Source: Eleusine coracana subsp. coracana
Taxonomy: Eukaryota > Streptophyta > Magnoliopsida > Poales > Poaceae
Assembly: GCA_032690845.1 (NCBI GenBank)
Contig: CM064424.1
Span: 38,763,511 to 38,827,510 of the forward strand
DNA length: 64,000 nt
Direction: 5' to 3'
The translations under genes and the position numbers were made by a program. Positions within the stretch are counted from its first letter, which is position 1. Each line of letters begins with the position of its first letter. The notes beneath the pieces were generated by a model. That model did not search any database. It saw only the letters and a list, made by a program, of their open reading frames with translations, and was not told the origin of the DNA. Of the stretch, positions 46,531-57,866 are shown piece after piece.

Positions 46531-46849
46531 CTGGATATGTTTTATTCTTCCCTAGATATTCATAGCGTAGCTCCTTTGGAAGTTCCTTCTGTTCACTTCT
46601 GGTGCTTCATCTGGATCCAGCTCCCCCAGAGGTTCAAAATCAGGATTTTCCTGGTTGAGCCGATCAGCGTAAGCATCACGCCGATCGGCGCCAGCAGTAT
46701 CCTTGTCAGTTTCGCGCATGATGTGGTCAAGTGGGTCTCCCATATCCATCCCTATCTTCTCGTCTTCCTCTGGGTAGAATTCTTGATAGCAAGAAGGGTC
46801 TTGATTAGATGGATCGTTAAATTACAATTGCACTTCTTCACCTCCTAGG

Positions 46850-47500
46850 TGCAGCGTAATTTGACCCTTCCCAGCATCCAGAATAGTTTGTACTAATCTT
46901 AAGAATGGCCTTCCCAGAATGATGTCTTCAATCCCAGTTTCTTCATTACTTAGAATGAAGAAATCCACCGGTATTGTTTTTGAGCTGATCTCAACTTCAA
47001 CATTTTATATCACCCCCCAGTGGCTTGGTCTTCCTTCCATCCGCCATGATGAGTTCAAGTTCAGTCCCTATCAGCTGTAATTGAGTTTCATAAGGCATGC
47101 TTATAAATGCATCGTAAGTCATTAAGCTGACACGGGAACCAAAGTCACACAAAGCTTTCAGAAATTTCTTCCATGATATCTTGCATGGTATGTATGGTTC
47201 TTCTTCTTCTTCATCGGTGACTCTTACAGCATACACACCACACAATCCTTCGTAGGGGGATGGCTCAAAGCAACTGTCTAGTAATCTCTTTGCTTGTTTC
47301 ACCTCTGTTCCATCAAGCTCTATATCATCCTTGTAAAGCTTCCTTAAAACTCTCCCAATAATCTCTTGATCAAAAACTTCTGACATAAGGCGATTACTCA
47401 GGAAATTGTATTCAATTCCGGCTTCGAAAGCATCTTGCGGGCTGAAGGATCTTCTCATATTGATCAACTCTTGTGAAAAATCAATAGGAATCCAATCCAT
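46850..47500 (-). pseudogene. Athila-like protease region
   Basis: Frame 47500-46997 contains KALCDFGSRVSLMTYDAF, where the protease Asp is in the ALCDxGSxVSLM motif seen in Athila and Tat. About 46990-46850 in another frame continues with IILGRPFLRLVQTI. A stop and a frameshift separate the parts. Confidence 0.8.
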
Positions 47501-48417
47501 TGGTTCAAATTTGTTGAGTTACCTACAAATTCCTTCAGGTGGCTGTCCAGAATTGCAGCTTCTATCTTGTTATATTCCTTGCAACTTGACGGAGTCGTTA
47601 GGATGACCTGTTCTCCTGTTGTTGCAACTGCGTCGATCGGCGCGCATGTCAGATCCATAGAGGCGGGTCTGATGGGCTCTATCTCTTCAAATTTATGCTC
47701 TAAAGTAAGCATTGCTCTACTCTCGGACATAAAGATCTGTTCAGCCGACGACTCTTCCTTCTGCATAACTTCTGGACATTGCCGGCTTGGTTCTAGATAT
47801 TCTTCCCAATGCTTGTGCAAAGCTTCATTCTCGGTAATTTTGCCTAACAATTCGATCCCTGCCTTGGTTGTCAATCTCAAAAAACTTCCTCCAGCTGATC
47901 CATCCAAATGCATCCTCGATGCCTTGTTTATGGCCATGTAGAAGGTTTGAGCACACATATTCTCATCAATGCCAAGATCAGGTCCTTGTTTCAACAATGC
48001 TTGAAAACACGTCCAGGCTTCCGCGAGAGATTTTTCATCTTCTTGTAAGAAGTTCACCACTTCTCTTCTCAACTTCTGCACATTTGGAAAAGGAAAATAG
48101 TGGAGATAAAAATTTCCAACTAATTCACTTTACTTACCTTTCGCTTCGTGAGATGCTGTCTTGTGCCACTCTTTGGCTTTCCCTCCCAAAGAGAATGGGA
48201 AAAGCAGCCATCTATAAAGATCCTGAGGCACTCCTTTATGATGGAATATTTGGCAAAGTGCCTCCAAGTCATGTAAGTGAGTATATGGGTTCTCCTCTTT
48301 TTCTCCAAAGAACTTATTTGCTTCAACCATGCTAATGATAATGGGGTTCAACACATTCGAGGGGGCCGTGGCCTTCTCGTCTGAGGATTGAGGCACTAGC
48401 ATGTCTGGAGATGGCAA
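47464..48417 (-). pseudogene. Athila-like gag
   Basis: Frame 48417-48130 holds PYTHLHDLEALCQIFHHKGV and LFPFSLGGKAKEWHKTASHE, the conserved Gag block of Athila/Tat. Frame 48081-47464 continues MQKLRREVVNFLQEDEKSLA and AEAWTCFQALLKQGPDLGID. A frameshift lies between them at about 48100. No zinc knuckle is visible. Confidence 0.85.
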
Positions 48418-48550
48418 AGAAAGCTCCCTGAGCGTCGCAGAAGGTCATGTCGTACTCATCCTGAAAATTTACACAAAACACAAAAACAAAAATAACTAGA
48501 AAAGAAAGAATTAGACGTTAGTAAAATATTAATAGTAAAAGAACTGGCTT

Positions 48551-48570
48551 GTTCCCCAGCAATGGCGCTA
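48551..48570 (-). other. Athila-like primer binding site
   Basis: On the minus strand TAGCGCCATTGCTGGGG follows the 5' LTR after 12 bases. It resembles the TGGCGCCGTTGCCGGGG type, said to match tRNA-Asp, used by Athila-lineage elements. The mismatches fit an old copy. Confidence 0.65.
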
Positions 48571-48582
48571 GAAAATTGAGCT

Positions 48583-49676
48583 TGTTGGTCGTAGTTATGC
48601 ATCCACTTATATACCGCAAGAGGATGGTGTAGAGTTGTAGCTCTTTTTCTCTCAGAGTATTCCAAGGTTATCAAATCCACAAGGAACGGGCACAACAATT
48701 ACTATTAAAGGATTACTAACAAATTACAATGGGTTGGTTGGTGTGAATGATGACGATGAGAGAGTGGAGGGTGAATGTTATTAAAGAGGTAACGGAATAA
48801 TGAAGGATTCTCTTCTTATGATTGGTTCACTAGCATGCAACCTTATTCTTATTGCCTCGAGTGATGACTCTAATATTCTACAAGACATGGTGGTTTCATT
48901 CACCCCGATTGTCACTATAGAGGCTATTAGCTTCCTACTGGCTTCTTGCACTATGCAATAGGTAGAAGTGTATTGGCCTATATACTAATAGAAATATATG
49001 CGCAATTAAGTTCATCACATAGATTAAATTTATCAAGAGAATATCGATAAGTATGAGAGTTACATGACCAGATTCCCGCACCAGAGAAGAGAATATGAGA
49101 CTAATCACTCATCCTTCCGCTAGACATAGCAGAGGGTGAGAAATAGCGCTGGAACGTGCACGAGCCGATCGGTGCAAGCGTCGCGCCGATCGGTGCGACC
49201 TCCCTTCTGGTGGTTCTTGTTGGTGTTGACCAACCGTCGTCGCCAATATCCTGGAACCCTAGTTCTAACGACTCAATGTTGCGATCGTCGTCTCTCTGGT
49301 TGCCCCCTTGGTTCTTAATAGTCATCTTCCTTTTATACTCGACAGGATTAGGTCAACTTCCACCGACTCTGACTTATATTGGGCTGAGCCTTCGTTTTTG
49401 CCAGACTTGGGGTCGTCTTCATCATCTTTTCTTCCTGCGCCGATTGGCGCGGCATTGGAGCCGATCGGCGCGACCCTGCATCAGGCCCAACTTCGTTGCT
49501 CTTTGGTTCCTTATCCATAATTGCCCCGTTTTACACCTGTTTTCTGTAATTATATCCAAAATAGGAAAACTATAAATATATGCAAATATGGGGTTAATTG
49601 TTAGTTTAAACCACAAAATAATGACGTAAAACGTCCCTTTTTGATAGATAAAATGGGTAGCTAGAAACCACCAACA
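48583..49676 (-). repeat. 5' LTR of Athila-like Gypsy element
   Basis: 1094 bp, TGTTGGTCG...CCAACA on the plus strand, the partner of 39425-40521. Box pairs at 49164/49185 and 49439/49460 (both 21-bp steps) sit at the same positions as in the other LTR, so the arrangement predates insertion. Confidence 0.95.
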
Positions 49677-49681
49677 GGTAT
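49677..49681 (+). repeat. Target site duplication, right copy (GGTAT)
   Basis: Exact partner of 39420-39424. The element is 10,252 bp and complete at both ends. Confidence 0.93.
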
Positions 49682-51540
49682 CACTTGGACACAACAACAC
49701 TTGGTAGTACTTTCTACATACATAGAACCCCTGTTCAAAATAATTGTCATTCTGATTAAATTGGATATCCATTTCAAAACTTTCTAGCATAGGCACAATG
49801 ATAGTTATTTTGAGATGGAGGAGTAGATAATTATTTTGATGGTTTCGGTGTGGCACCCCGGGTAGTAGCAGTTGTGGCTTAATTTAGGTAAGTTCATTTC
49901 AGCTTTTAGGGTGTTTGAGCTGATTGCATTTTCAGTCACTTATTAATAAATCTGTGAGCTATATTATACAGAAAAATGAAGGCAATGGAAGCAGCAGTAA
50001 TTCTTGAATTGGTTCTTTAATAATTCAAAATTCCATATCCAAATTTGAGGTTGTTCTACTTTTAATTCTAATTGGAGTTTGCAAATTTGTTTGCCTCAAC
50101 TAATTCTGGCAAACTGAATTGAACTGGAAGTGGTCTGGCTCTCCTCAAATTTTAGTTAAGTTCTATAATTTATTGAGGTGAATTCTCTGTTTTATACAAC
50201 ACTTGCTGATTTCTACCCTTCTCTCCATTGGAGGGGTCCATTGTTCTGATGCTTTCTAAAGATTGATGTGCTAATTGGAATTATCTGTTTGCTCCTCACC
50301 TCGTACCTCTTAGAGGTGACTTGGGGGCAGGATCTGATTTGACTAGGGGATGTTTGGCTCCATCTGTAGGATTCTAATTTACAGTGTTGAATCATTAAAA
50401 GTGAGTCATTTCTTCATTTGTAATAAAAGACACTGGTTTCTAAAGTAAATCCTAATTTTTCAGCTGAACAGTTTGACTGCATTTGTGATAAAAGACACTG
50501 GTTTGAAAAGTTAATTCAGTTGAGGTTGTCTTTCAGCCTACTCCTATTTAAAATATAGAAATAATATGAATTAATGTGGCACTAACAACTCCCTGTTTCA
50601 GAACTAAAACTTGATTGTTTGCTGCCTTTGTGTGAAGTTTGTATTAGTTTTTCTGAAACATAAATGGGATGAATTTACTAAAATAGTTGTAATACAGTTT
50701 CAGGTTTGCTTACATAAAAAAATAAATATGATATATTGAATAACAACATAACATTGTTCCATTTTCAAGTTCATCAAATATATGTAGATGCTCGTTAGTT
50801 GCCTAATGAAACACTGACATGACTGGTAAAGGTAAGACGATTGTGAACCAGAAAATCCATAGTACACAAAGCTTTCCGTATTTTGAACTTTTAGTTTGAA
50901 ATCTATTGTTATTCCTCTTTTTTTTAATATTTTAGGTCTTCCTGGTTCTTGATTTATGAATAATTGTTTTGGAAAAGAAATATGGAGTATCAACTCAACG
51001 AAACGTTATAACATTCTAAATAGTTATAGTCTTACGTGGCCTGAAAAAATATCAGCATGTATGAGCTTGTAATGGTATTTTAGTTCTGTGATAGGACCAT
51101 AAATTAAGGTTTAACTGTAGTGAATCTGTTTAATATACTTTCTTCCAATTTTTTGCTCATTCATGTTGTAGGGTTGAAATCAAAACCGTTATTTTTTGCA
51201 CTATAACGAGAAGTATAGTGGAAGGGTGTCACTAGATTCTTCTATATTTTTTTGCTTGATGCAACATGTATGGGTTTTCTATCTTTTTGCATGACGCCAC
51301 TCACGTGTTGAAGTCATCCATCGTTGATTATAACAAAGATTTGTACTGAACATAAATATCTTGTTTAGATTTTACAGAGTTTTATTATTTGATCTTATTA
51401 TGCCATATGTTTTGTAACAAAGATTTATATTGAACATCAGTAAATGCAATAAAGTCATAATGGTTAAGAAAAATATGGATCTCAATATAAAATTAAAAAA
51501 TATCGATTTTAAAAATAATACTTATTTTTATTAAATAATT
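49682..51540. other. Helitron interior, right part
   Basis: AT-rich, intron-like sequence, without convincing coding. A duplicated phrase near 50415-50500 (AAAAGACACTGGTTT) suggests local duplication. Confidence 0.4.
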
Positions 51541-51699
51541 ATTATAATAAATAATAGCACGTGCGTACCGTAGGTGTAAAATACTAGTTAATAGTAACGG
51601 CAAGGAGTATTTTGTGCCGGCGCCATAGTCTAGTACAAGTACCGTATCAGTTGTATTACAGTTACCTTACTATCGTCGACAATCAGAGTCAAGTGTCAC

Positions 51700-51836
51700 G
51701 AGGGCCTGGGCTTAATGCGTCTAAAACAGAAGCAAGGAACCATCCGCCTCACGCCGACGTCCGTTCCATCCCCAATCTCGCGGGCTCGCGCCTCCGCCGC
51801 CTTTGCGCCGACGACCACGGCTGGATCCGGATTCAG
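51700..51836 (+). other. 5'UTR exon of the bL27m gene
   Basis: GC-rich sequence ending GGATCCGGATTCAG before a good donor, GTATCT (51837). An ATG at 51715 opens a frame, but when spliced to the acceptor at 53063 it meets TGA at once, so it would be a short upstream ORF. The start of the exon is not known; 51700 is approximate. Confidence 0.55.
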
Positions 51837-53062
51837 GTATCTCCCCACCGCATCTGCACTCCCTTCCTTCCTCCCCTCGGCGCCCCCGTCCCCTCTTAAC
51901 GCCTCTGGCGTGGAGTGGTTGAAGGTCCGATCCATCTGCAGATTTGGAACCGGTTCCTTCTTCATCGGTGATGTGGTGGTGCCCCAGCTTGCCTGTACGA
52001 ATATTGTTCTGCAAAATATTTTCTTTCCTGATGTGAGCCTTGTGATTCGCAGCGCTGTAGTGGTGCGTTCTGTGCGTGATGCGACTATGTGCCCGCAGCT
52101 GTTCGGTGAAATGCCTGATCGACTGATAGGCACAGGCGGCTGCCGAGTTAGTGCAACCAACGTGCTTGGCGAGATTCCCCTTTCGCTCCATGCTCAGAAC
52201 AAATAAGCTCGGGGGTAGACGGCTGCTTTACTAGTGAACTGGACGGTAGTTCTAGCGTAGTAGCTTGTGGATCTCGTATTTGACCAGCATGATCTCTCAT
52301 ATAGTAGGCTTTATTTGTCATTTTCAAAACATTCCGTCGTGGCTGACTGGCTCCGTTTCAGTCACCATGGGTGATGTCAGTGAAAATGGTACTTGTTCCT
52401 TTTCCTTAACCAAGAGCATTAAGAATAACATTTAATCTTGTTACTGTAGTGGTAACGAACAGAACTAATCTGATCTGATCCATCAAATAATTCTTTACTT
52501 TTAACAAGTCCAAAAGGATATCTGCAGTTGATTTGTGCAACACTAATCTTTTTTTTTTGTGTGTGATTTTGCATTTCCTCAAATTTTAATTTTTGCTACA
52601 GTTATCCAGGATGATCAAGAATGCCAAAATATTTATAGTTCAAACAAAAAAACGTGCAGTCCTTTTCCAGCAAAAGCTGCCACACTGGATGAAATAATCA
52701 ATTACGGATTGTGTAATTGTTGGAAGATTCAATACAAAATGCGCCATTAGAGGCTGCAGTTTGCACGAAGTTCATGATTCTGCATCCAGTTCTGTGTTGT
52801 TTGTTTATAATGAAGCTATGTTTTGAATAGTTACCGTGTTTCTGCCAGTCTTATTTTAAGATATGTTACAATTTTACTATCTAATATTTGTTTGGAAAAA
52901 AGTCATTTTAACAAAGCTCATATAATGAAAGAAACAATATATATTAATCTTGTGTGACAAGGATGTAAATCTGACATGCACTTCTGTTTGCATGTATATA
53001 GATTTATTATCTGGCTGCAATATCGTTGTATCATTATTTCACAGAATACTTTATTGCTTTAG

Positions 53063-53793
53063 GTGACCTGTACAAGGAAAATGGCTTTGTCATCAGTTTT
53101 CAGGAAAGTGAATGTCAAAGAACTGATCTCAAATGTTTCTGTGTACACTAGTTCAACAGGTATACATACACTTATGCTGCTTGTGTAACTGAAACATGTA
53201 TGCTCCTTGTATTCTGAATAATCAGTTCCCATGTCTGTGATATGCTTTATTCCAGAATCCTCTGGAGCAATGGGCTTAATGTTCAAGCGCTGGGCCACCA
53301 AAAAGACTGCTGGATCAACAAAAAATGGTCGTGATTCCAATCCTAAGTATTTGGGTGTTAAGAAGTTTGGTGGAGAGGTACAATTTTCAAATATATATTA
53401 GTCGTTTTTATATTTACTCTCTGACACCGATGAAGCTTGGAATAACTTACTTAATTTCATTAAAATTGCCAAGATTCAGAGATTAAGGTTCTGTGTGCAG
53501 TGAATAAAAATGATCTGATACTGTTACGACAATCTACATTTGTGTTATTTCTTCAGAAGGTGGAGCCAGGAAACATTATTGTCCGTCAAAGAGGCACTCG
53601 ATTCCACCCTGGAAATTATGTTGGCATGGGAAAGGATCACACTCTATTCTGCCTGAAAGAAGGCCATGTGCGATTTGAGCGCAACAAACTGACTGGTCGA
53701 AAATGGGTTCATGTTGAGCCTGTGGCTGGTCATGTTCTTCATCCTGTCTATGTCAGTGGCTCAACTACAGCGGCAGACAAGGCACAGTTGTAG
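53063..53793 (+). CDS. Mitochondrial ribosomal protein bL27 (large subunit), 3 coding exons
   Basis: 145-residue product. Coding exons are 53081-53159, 53256-53377 and 53557-53793; 53063-53080 is 5'UTR after a TTTAG acceptor. Introns have GT/AG ends and phases 1 and 0. bL27 sits at the peptidyl-transferase centre and helps tRNA placement on the 50S-type subunit. The N-terminus (MALSSVFRKVNVKELI) looks like a mitochondrial presequence. The conserved core follows: ATKKTAGSTKNGRDSNPKYL, GVKKFGGE, NIIVRQRGTRFHPGNYVGMG, KDHTLFCLKEGHVRFER and GRKWVHVEPV. The C-terminal tail GHVLHPVYVSGS... is slightly longer than in bacteria. No stops or frameshifts. A nuclear gene; splicing also removes a 1.2-kb 5'UTR intron (51837-53062). 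Confidence 0.92.
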
Positions 53794-54766
53794 TGGTTGT
53801 GCTGTTACTAATCTGCTCTTTCTATATGGTGTCACTCATTTGTTTTTGCTGTGTGCGATGAGTACCTTTTATTTGGGCAACTCTTCTAGTAAAGATGCTT
53901 GCGAGTAGCAAATGCATGCACTTTGTAAGTTAAGGTTTTGACAGGGGGCACTTCATGTTACTTTTTTGTGGTATATCGAGGAACAAAGTTGGGTTCTTGT
54001 AGCCATCCAGAAGCATATATCTATGCTGTAACTTTGCAGCCATGACCTAAATGATGGTTTGAAATGTCTGGTTACGTTTGTTCAGATTTTGGTGTAAGAG
54101 AAAAGAGTGAAACTTTTTAAACCAATCATCTCATCTATAACAAAATAAAGGGGCACCCAATTTCAGTGGTATGGGAGATGTCTTCATGGTGCTCCTTGAT
54201 CTCTTACGACAACCATTTTGCTTACGTTCCAAATGTTAAAGCAATGGTAGTATAAACTGTTTTATCAGCTATCACTGTTCCACTAAAAAACAAACTTTTC
54301 TATCACTGTAAGGGAGGGGGTGACAGAACAATAATGGTTTTCTCTTACTGGTCTTTTGAGGACACAACTTGAATTTACATCAACAAACGGTACAGCAGAC
54401 CAGTCTGAATGCGCATTTTCTAAAATATATTGCCGGCCTTCATACCTTGGCACAAACCTAGCTAGTTATGTTCGTTAGCTTTAAATCTTTTTTTTATCCC
54501 AAGAGCTCGGCCTATCTTTTCACAGCTGCACTTAGAATGCTTACATACTTGGATTGTCCAAATTCATCCCTCTTTTTGCATGGTTAACCCATAAAGTGGG
54601 GATGTTACGAGTAATTTTCCACAAAGAAGAGTCCAATTTTAATGGCAATTTCAATTTCCACGTCCTTCATTTGATTGAAAGTGCTTGTTAGTAAATGCAG
54701 TAATGTCCTCCAAATTAACAAACTAGGATCGTAAAATAGCCCAAGCACTTCATCATCTCTTCTCTA
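53794..54766 (+). other. bL27m 3'UTR and downstream spacer
   Basis: The 3'UTR starts after TAG at 53793. A possible AATAAA lies at 54144-54149; the true cleavage site may be earlier. No other coding is seen up to the second Helitron. Confidence 0.6.
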
Positions 54767-54959
54767 TCTCTACTTTAAAAGGGTGAGTCAAAACTTTTCT
54801 AAGTCTACACAGCTAATTACCCCCAATAGACATAGGTTAGGTTAATCTAAGTCTATACACTAATTACACATGAAAATACCCCTTTTACAAATCCAAGGGA
54901 CAGTAATTTCTCTCTCACGATTACATCAAATCAGACGTACGAGAATGCTCGGATCTCCC

Positions 54960-55402
54960 ACCTTCCACCCACCCACGCACGCGTACGGGAGCCACGACCA
55001 TGGTGCAGTTCGTCCATGATCGCATCGAGAGGGCGTTGCTGGTGGTTCATCTCACGCAACCGTCGCTCGATCTGCCCAGACAACGCCGGTTCGGCAACGG
55101 ATGTCGAAGACCATGCAGGCGGTCGCCCACAAGTAGCCATCGATGTCCTGTCCGCGTGGTCCACCGTCGCCCCGTTCATGGGGGTCGTCGTCACGGAGAC
55201 CATGCACGATGTTGCTAACATCGTCCAATCGGCGCTGCAGTCTCCGGGGCGTCGTCCTTCACGCGCAGGCACGAGACACGGCCAGCGTACCGAAGGCCAA
55301 TGCAATCACGCTTCACATCACAGGCCTCCGATGTCCGATTATGGATCACCTACGTCCATTGACGTCCTCAGCGTCTTGATAAGTAATAAGCAGACATCAT
55401 AA
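54960..55402. other. GC-rich segment in second Helitron, possible captured fragment
   Basis: Three overlapping frames on plus (55000-55218, 55016-55402, 55143-55379) and one on minus (55305-54931, 124 codons). None has a domain. High GC explains several open frames at once. It may be a captured host exon; the direction is not clear. Confidence 0.25.
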
Positions 55403-55628
55403 CTTTATGAGGCACATATTTACTTAGATAATTACCTCGCAACATATGATCTGCTCTGTATTTTGGTGGCCTCTTTAGAAATTGGTATACTTAATTATCT
55501 GTTTTCGCAATTTAGCTTTCCAAGTATATGATTCTCTGTTAAATATCCTTGCATATTATTTAGTTGGGTCCAACAGGAGCGTTTCTATTTCATTAAAATC
55601 CTTGAGCAAGGCAATATAACAAAGGTTA

Positions 55629-57363
55629 GCGAAGGACCGAAAAGGTGACCAGAGGGGGATGAATGAGAGTCAATTAAAATTCTTCAAAGGTTTTATCACT
55701 CACAGAAGTTCGAGGCGATGGAAGTTTTGTCACTCACAGAAGTTTCATGGTTCTTGACTGAAGTTCCATCATGATAACGGAAGTTCTGTCCTGGACAGAA
55801 CAACAACTCCATTTTGGAAAGAAAATTATCAAAACCCTAACAAACGAACTCCAAAAATCACAAAATTTGGACCAGATCATCTAAAAGACATCATAACTCT
55901 GCGCTAAAGAGATACACTCAAATAGCACAAGGAATCATGACGAATTTTAGATCTTGTGATAAGAACACCAAAAAGGGAAAACTTGAGAAATCTTTCAAAT
56001 CGAAGATGCTAGAGCTCTTGATTCGGTCAAGGATCTATATAGGGTTGTTCTAGTACATCATAGCGTCAAGATCCCTCAAGAAATCCATCCCAAAATTCAC
56101 TGAATATTAAGATCGAAAATCATCACGAAAATAGCTCTAAAAATAGGGAAAAAGAGAAATTCGAGATTTAGGGAGAGAGGAAGAACTTGAGCACGAAATT
56201 AGATCTCATATCATTGATTCATTAAGCCAAGATACATGGATACATAGCTAGGAAGCCACCCTCTTCCTCCCACTATTTGGAAGAGCAAGAGATATCTCCT
56301 ACACACCCACTACTCTCCTCTAATACATGAAGACCTCTCCTAGCACTTTGAATGAAGATCTAAAGCAAGGCTAAGGGAAAGAGAGACACCTCTTCCACCA
56401 GCCCTACCTCTCCTTATATAGGCCTAGGGGTTGTCCTAAAGACCATCCTACCCTCACCTACAATACACTGCCACTTACCACCAGGGGCACAACCGTCCAT
56501 CTTTTTCTTCGTCGCCCGAATGCTCTTGGGCCCTTCACGACTTTGCGTCGCCTCGACGCAAGCTCCGTGATGGGGCCATGTGCACCTCAATCACCATCGG
56601 TTTTGAGACCCAAACTGAAAAACCGCCTTGCACGCTTCTCAAAGCACAATTTCTCGATGTCGACGTGTGTCATCTTGTCCTGCGATCCTGACCACCGGCA
56701 AGTCTCTCCCGGTCCCTATCCATAGGGGCCCCTTGTCACTTGCACTGGCATCCTGCTCACCTTGACTTGGTCAACACGACATCTTCATTACCTCCACAGT
56801 TTTGAGGCTCAATCGCGAAACCGTTCGTGCTTCTTGCCTCTCCATGTATGCAGTGTATATCACCCTTGATTTCACCCGGCATCCTGATCGTTCGGCCTCA
56901 AGTCCCTACTTGTGCCTGATCCTCTCACCGTTGACTGCCAAGTCGACTCCATTGACCTACAGATCATGAGACAAGCAAACACTTTTTCCAACTCCTATAA
57001 CTTCATCAATACCTCCACCAACTCCGGTTAGTCAAAGCCATGACATGCACAAACTCATGCAATCCCTTAATTCCTGCATTTCAACTCAAACACAGAATCA
57101 ACCAAAGTCAATTACTCATCACATATTGCTAACCATGGCACTTATCCACATGGTTTCTCAATCTCTCCCTTGATGAGTACATTGACAATACTGAATGCAC
57201 AAGATTAGAGATTTGAAACCGAAGCACATACAAATGGCCAAACCTAAAGAAAAGGTGAACACGAGCCATCTAGCAAAATAGGGATCACAAAAATCAGAAA
57301 TTGACAAAGAAAGCGACTTGAGACGCAAAGAGTGTGAAAGGCGCAAGAAAGTGCTCAAGGACA
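55629..57363 (-). repeat. 3' LTR of minus-strand Sirevirus-like element
   Basis: On the minus strand it starts TGTCCTTGAGCAC after a purine tract and ends near CGGTCCTTCGC. The plus-strand left end (GCGAAGGACCGA...GGTGACCAGAGGGGGATGAA) aligns with the solo LTR end (TGAAAGGACCGA...GAGGGGAGGTGAA), so both are Sirevirus-type LTRs. TATA box on minus near 56412-56421 (CTATATAAGG). About 1735 bp; the left edge is accurate to a few bases. Confidence 0.7.
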
Positions 57364-57866
57364 TGATATGCTCCCCCTCAACTTATAATAGGTCTGATGT
57401 AATGCAAAATAGATCATTTTAAGTTTCATAGCATTATTTGTGCATGATCCACTATTTTCTCCCCCTTTGGTAATGAACTCATCAAAGAAGCACAAAAACA
57501 AAACATGCGTAAAAATGCAAACCTAAGGAGCTTCAACAATTATGCAAACAAGTATTTAACTTTACTAATTATAAACATAGAGCCATGAAGTGTGAAAGGA
57601 ATAGCTCACAATCATGATTCTTAAGAAAAGAGAAAAACATTATTCTTATGTGATCCTCATGTAGCTTCTAATCCGTGCGGAGGGTCGCATGACTAGGTAC
57701 GGCAAACACCCCAAGGCTTCAAAGCACAATTTTTGGATTTAGCACGTTTAGGTTACTTCTAATCCATGCAGAGGGTCGCACGACTGGGTATGACAAACAC
57801 CCTAAGGCTTTGAGATGCAATGTAAAAAGATAAGATACATATATACAAGAGAACATCAACTCCCCC
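57364..57866 (-). mobile_element. 3' noncoding region with repeated PPT-like tracts
   Basis: On the minus strand GGGGGAG-type tracts occur at about 57371, 57452, 57861 and 57900; the first is next to the LTR. A segment beginning CTTCTAATCCGTGCGGAGGG at about 57664 is repeated from about 57754 (period close to 90 bp). Multiple PPT copies before the 3' LTR are described for Sireviruses. Confidence 0.75.

Larger units (their letters stand above)
36254..51587 (+). mobile_element. Non-autonomous Helitron, split by an Athila-like insertion
   Basis: The 5' end is TCTCTACTATAAAAG, preceded by A. The 3' end is CTAG at 51584-51587, followed by T and preceded by a GC-rich hairpin region (GCACGTGCGTACCG). 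Insertion between A and T without duplication, a TC start and a CTAG end are the Helitron rules. Removing the Gypsy element with one target copy leaves about 5.08 kb. No Rep/helicase is seen in the remaining sequence, so it would depend on another element. It probably carries captured host fragments (36460-38400). Confidence 0.7.

Noticed and set aside
51696..52206. Overlapping 154-163 codon frames on both strands at the bL27m 5' end
   Set aside because: They cross the predicted 5'UTR donor site, overlap on both strands and show no domain; they come from GC-rich UTR/intron sequence.
53059..53340. 93-codon minus-strand frame over bL27m exons
   Set aside because: Antisense shadow of the first two coding exons; the plus-strand splicing gives a full conserved protein.
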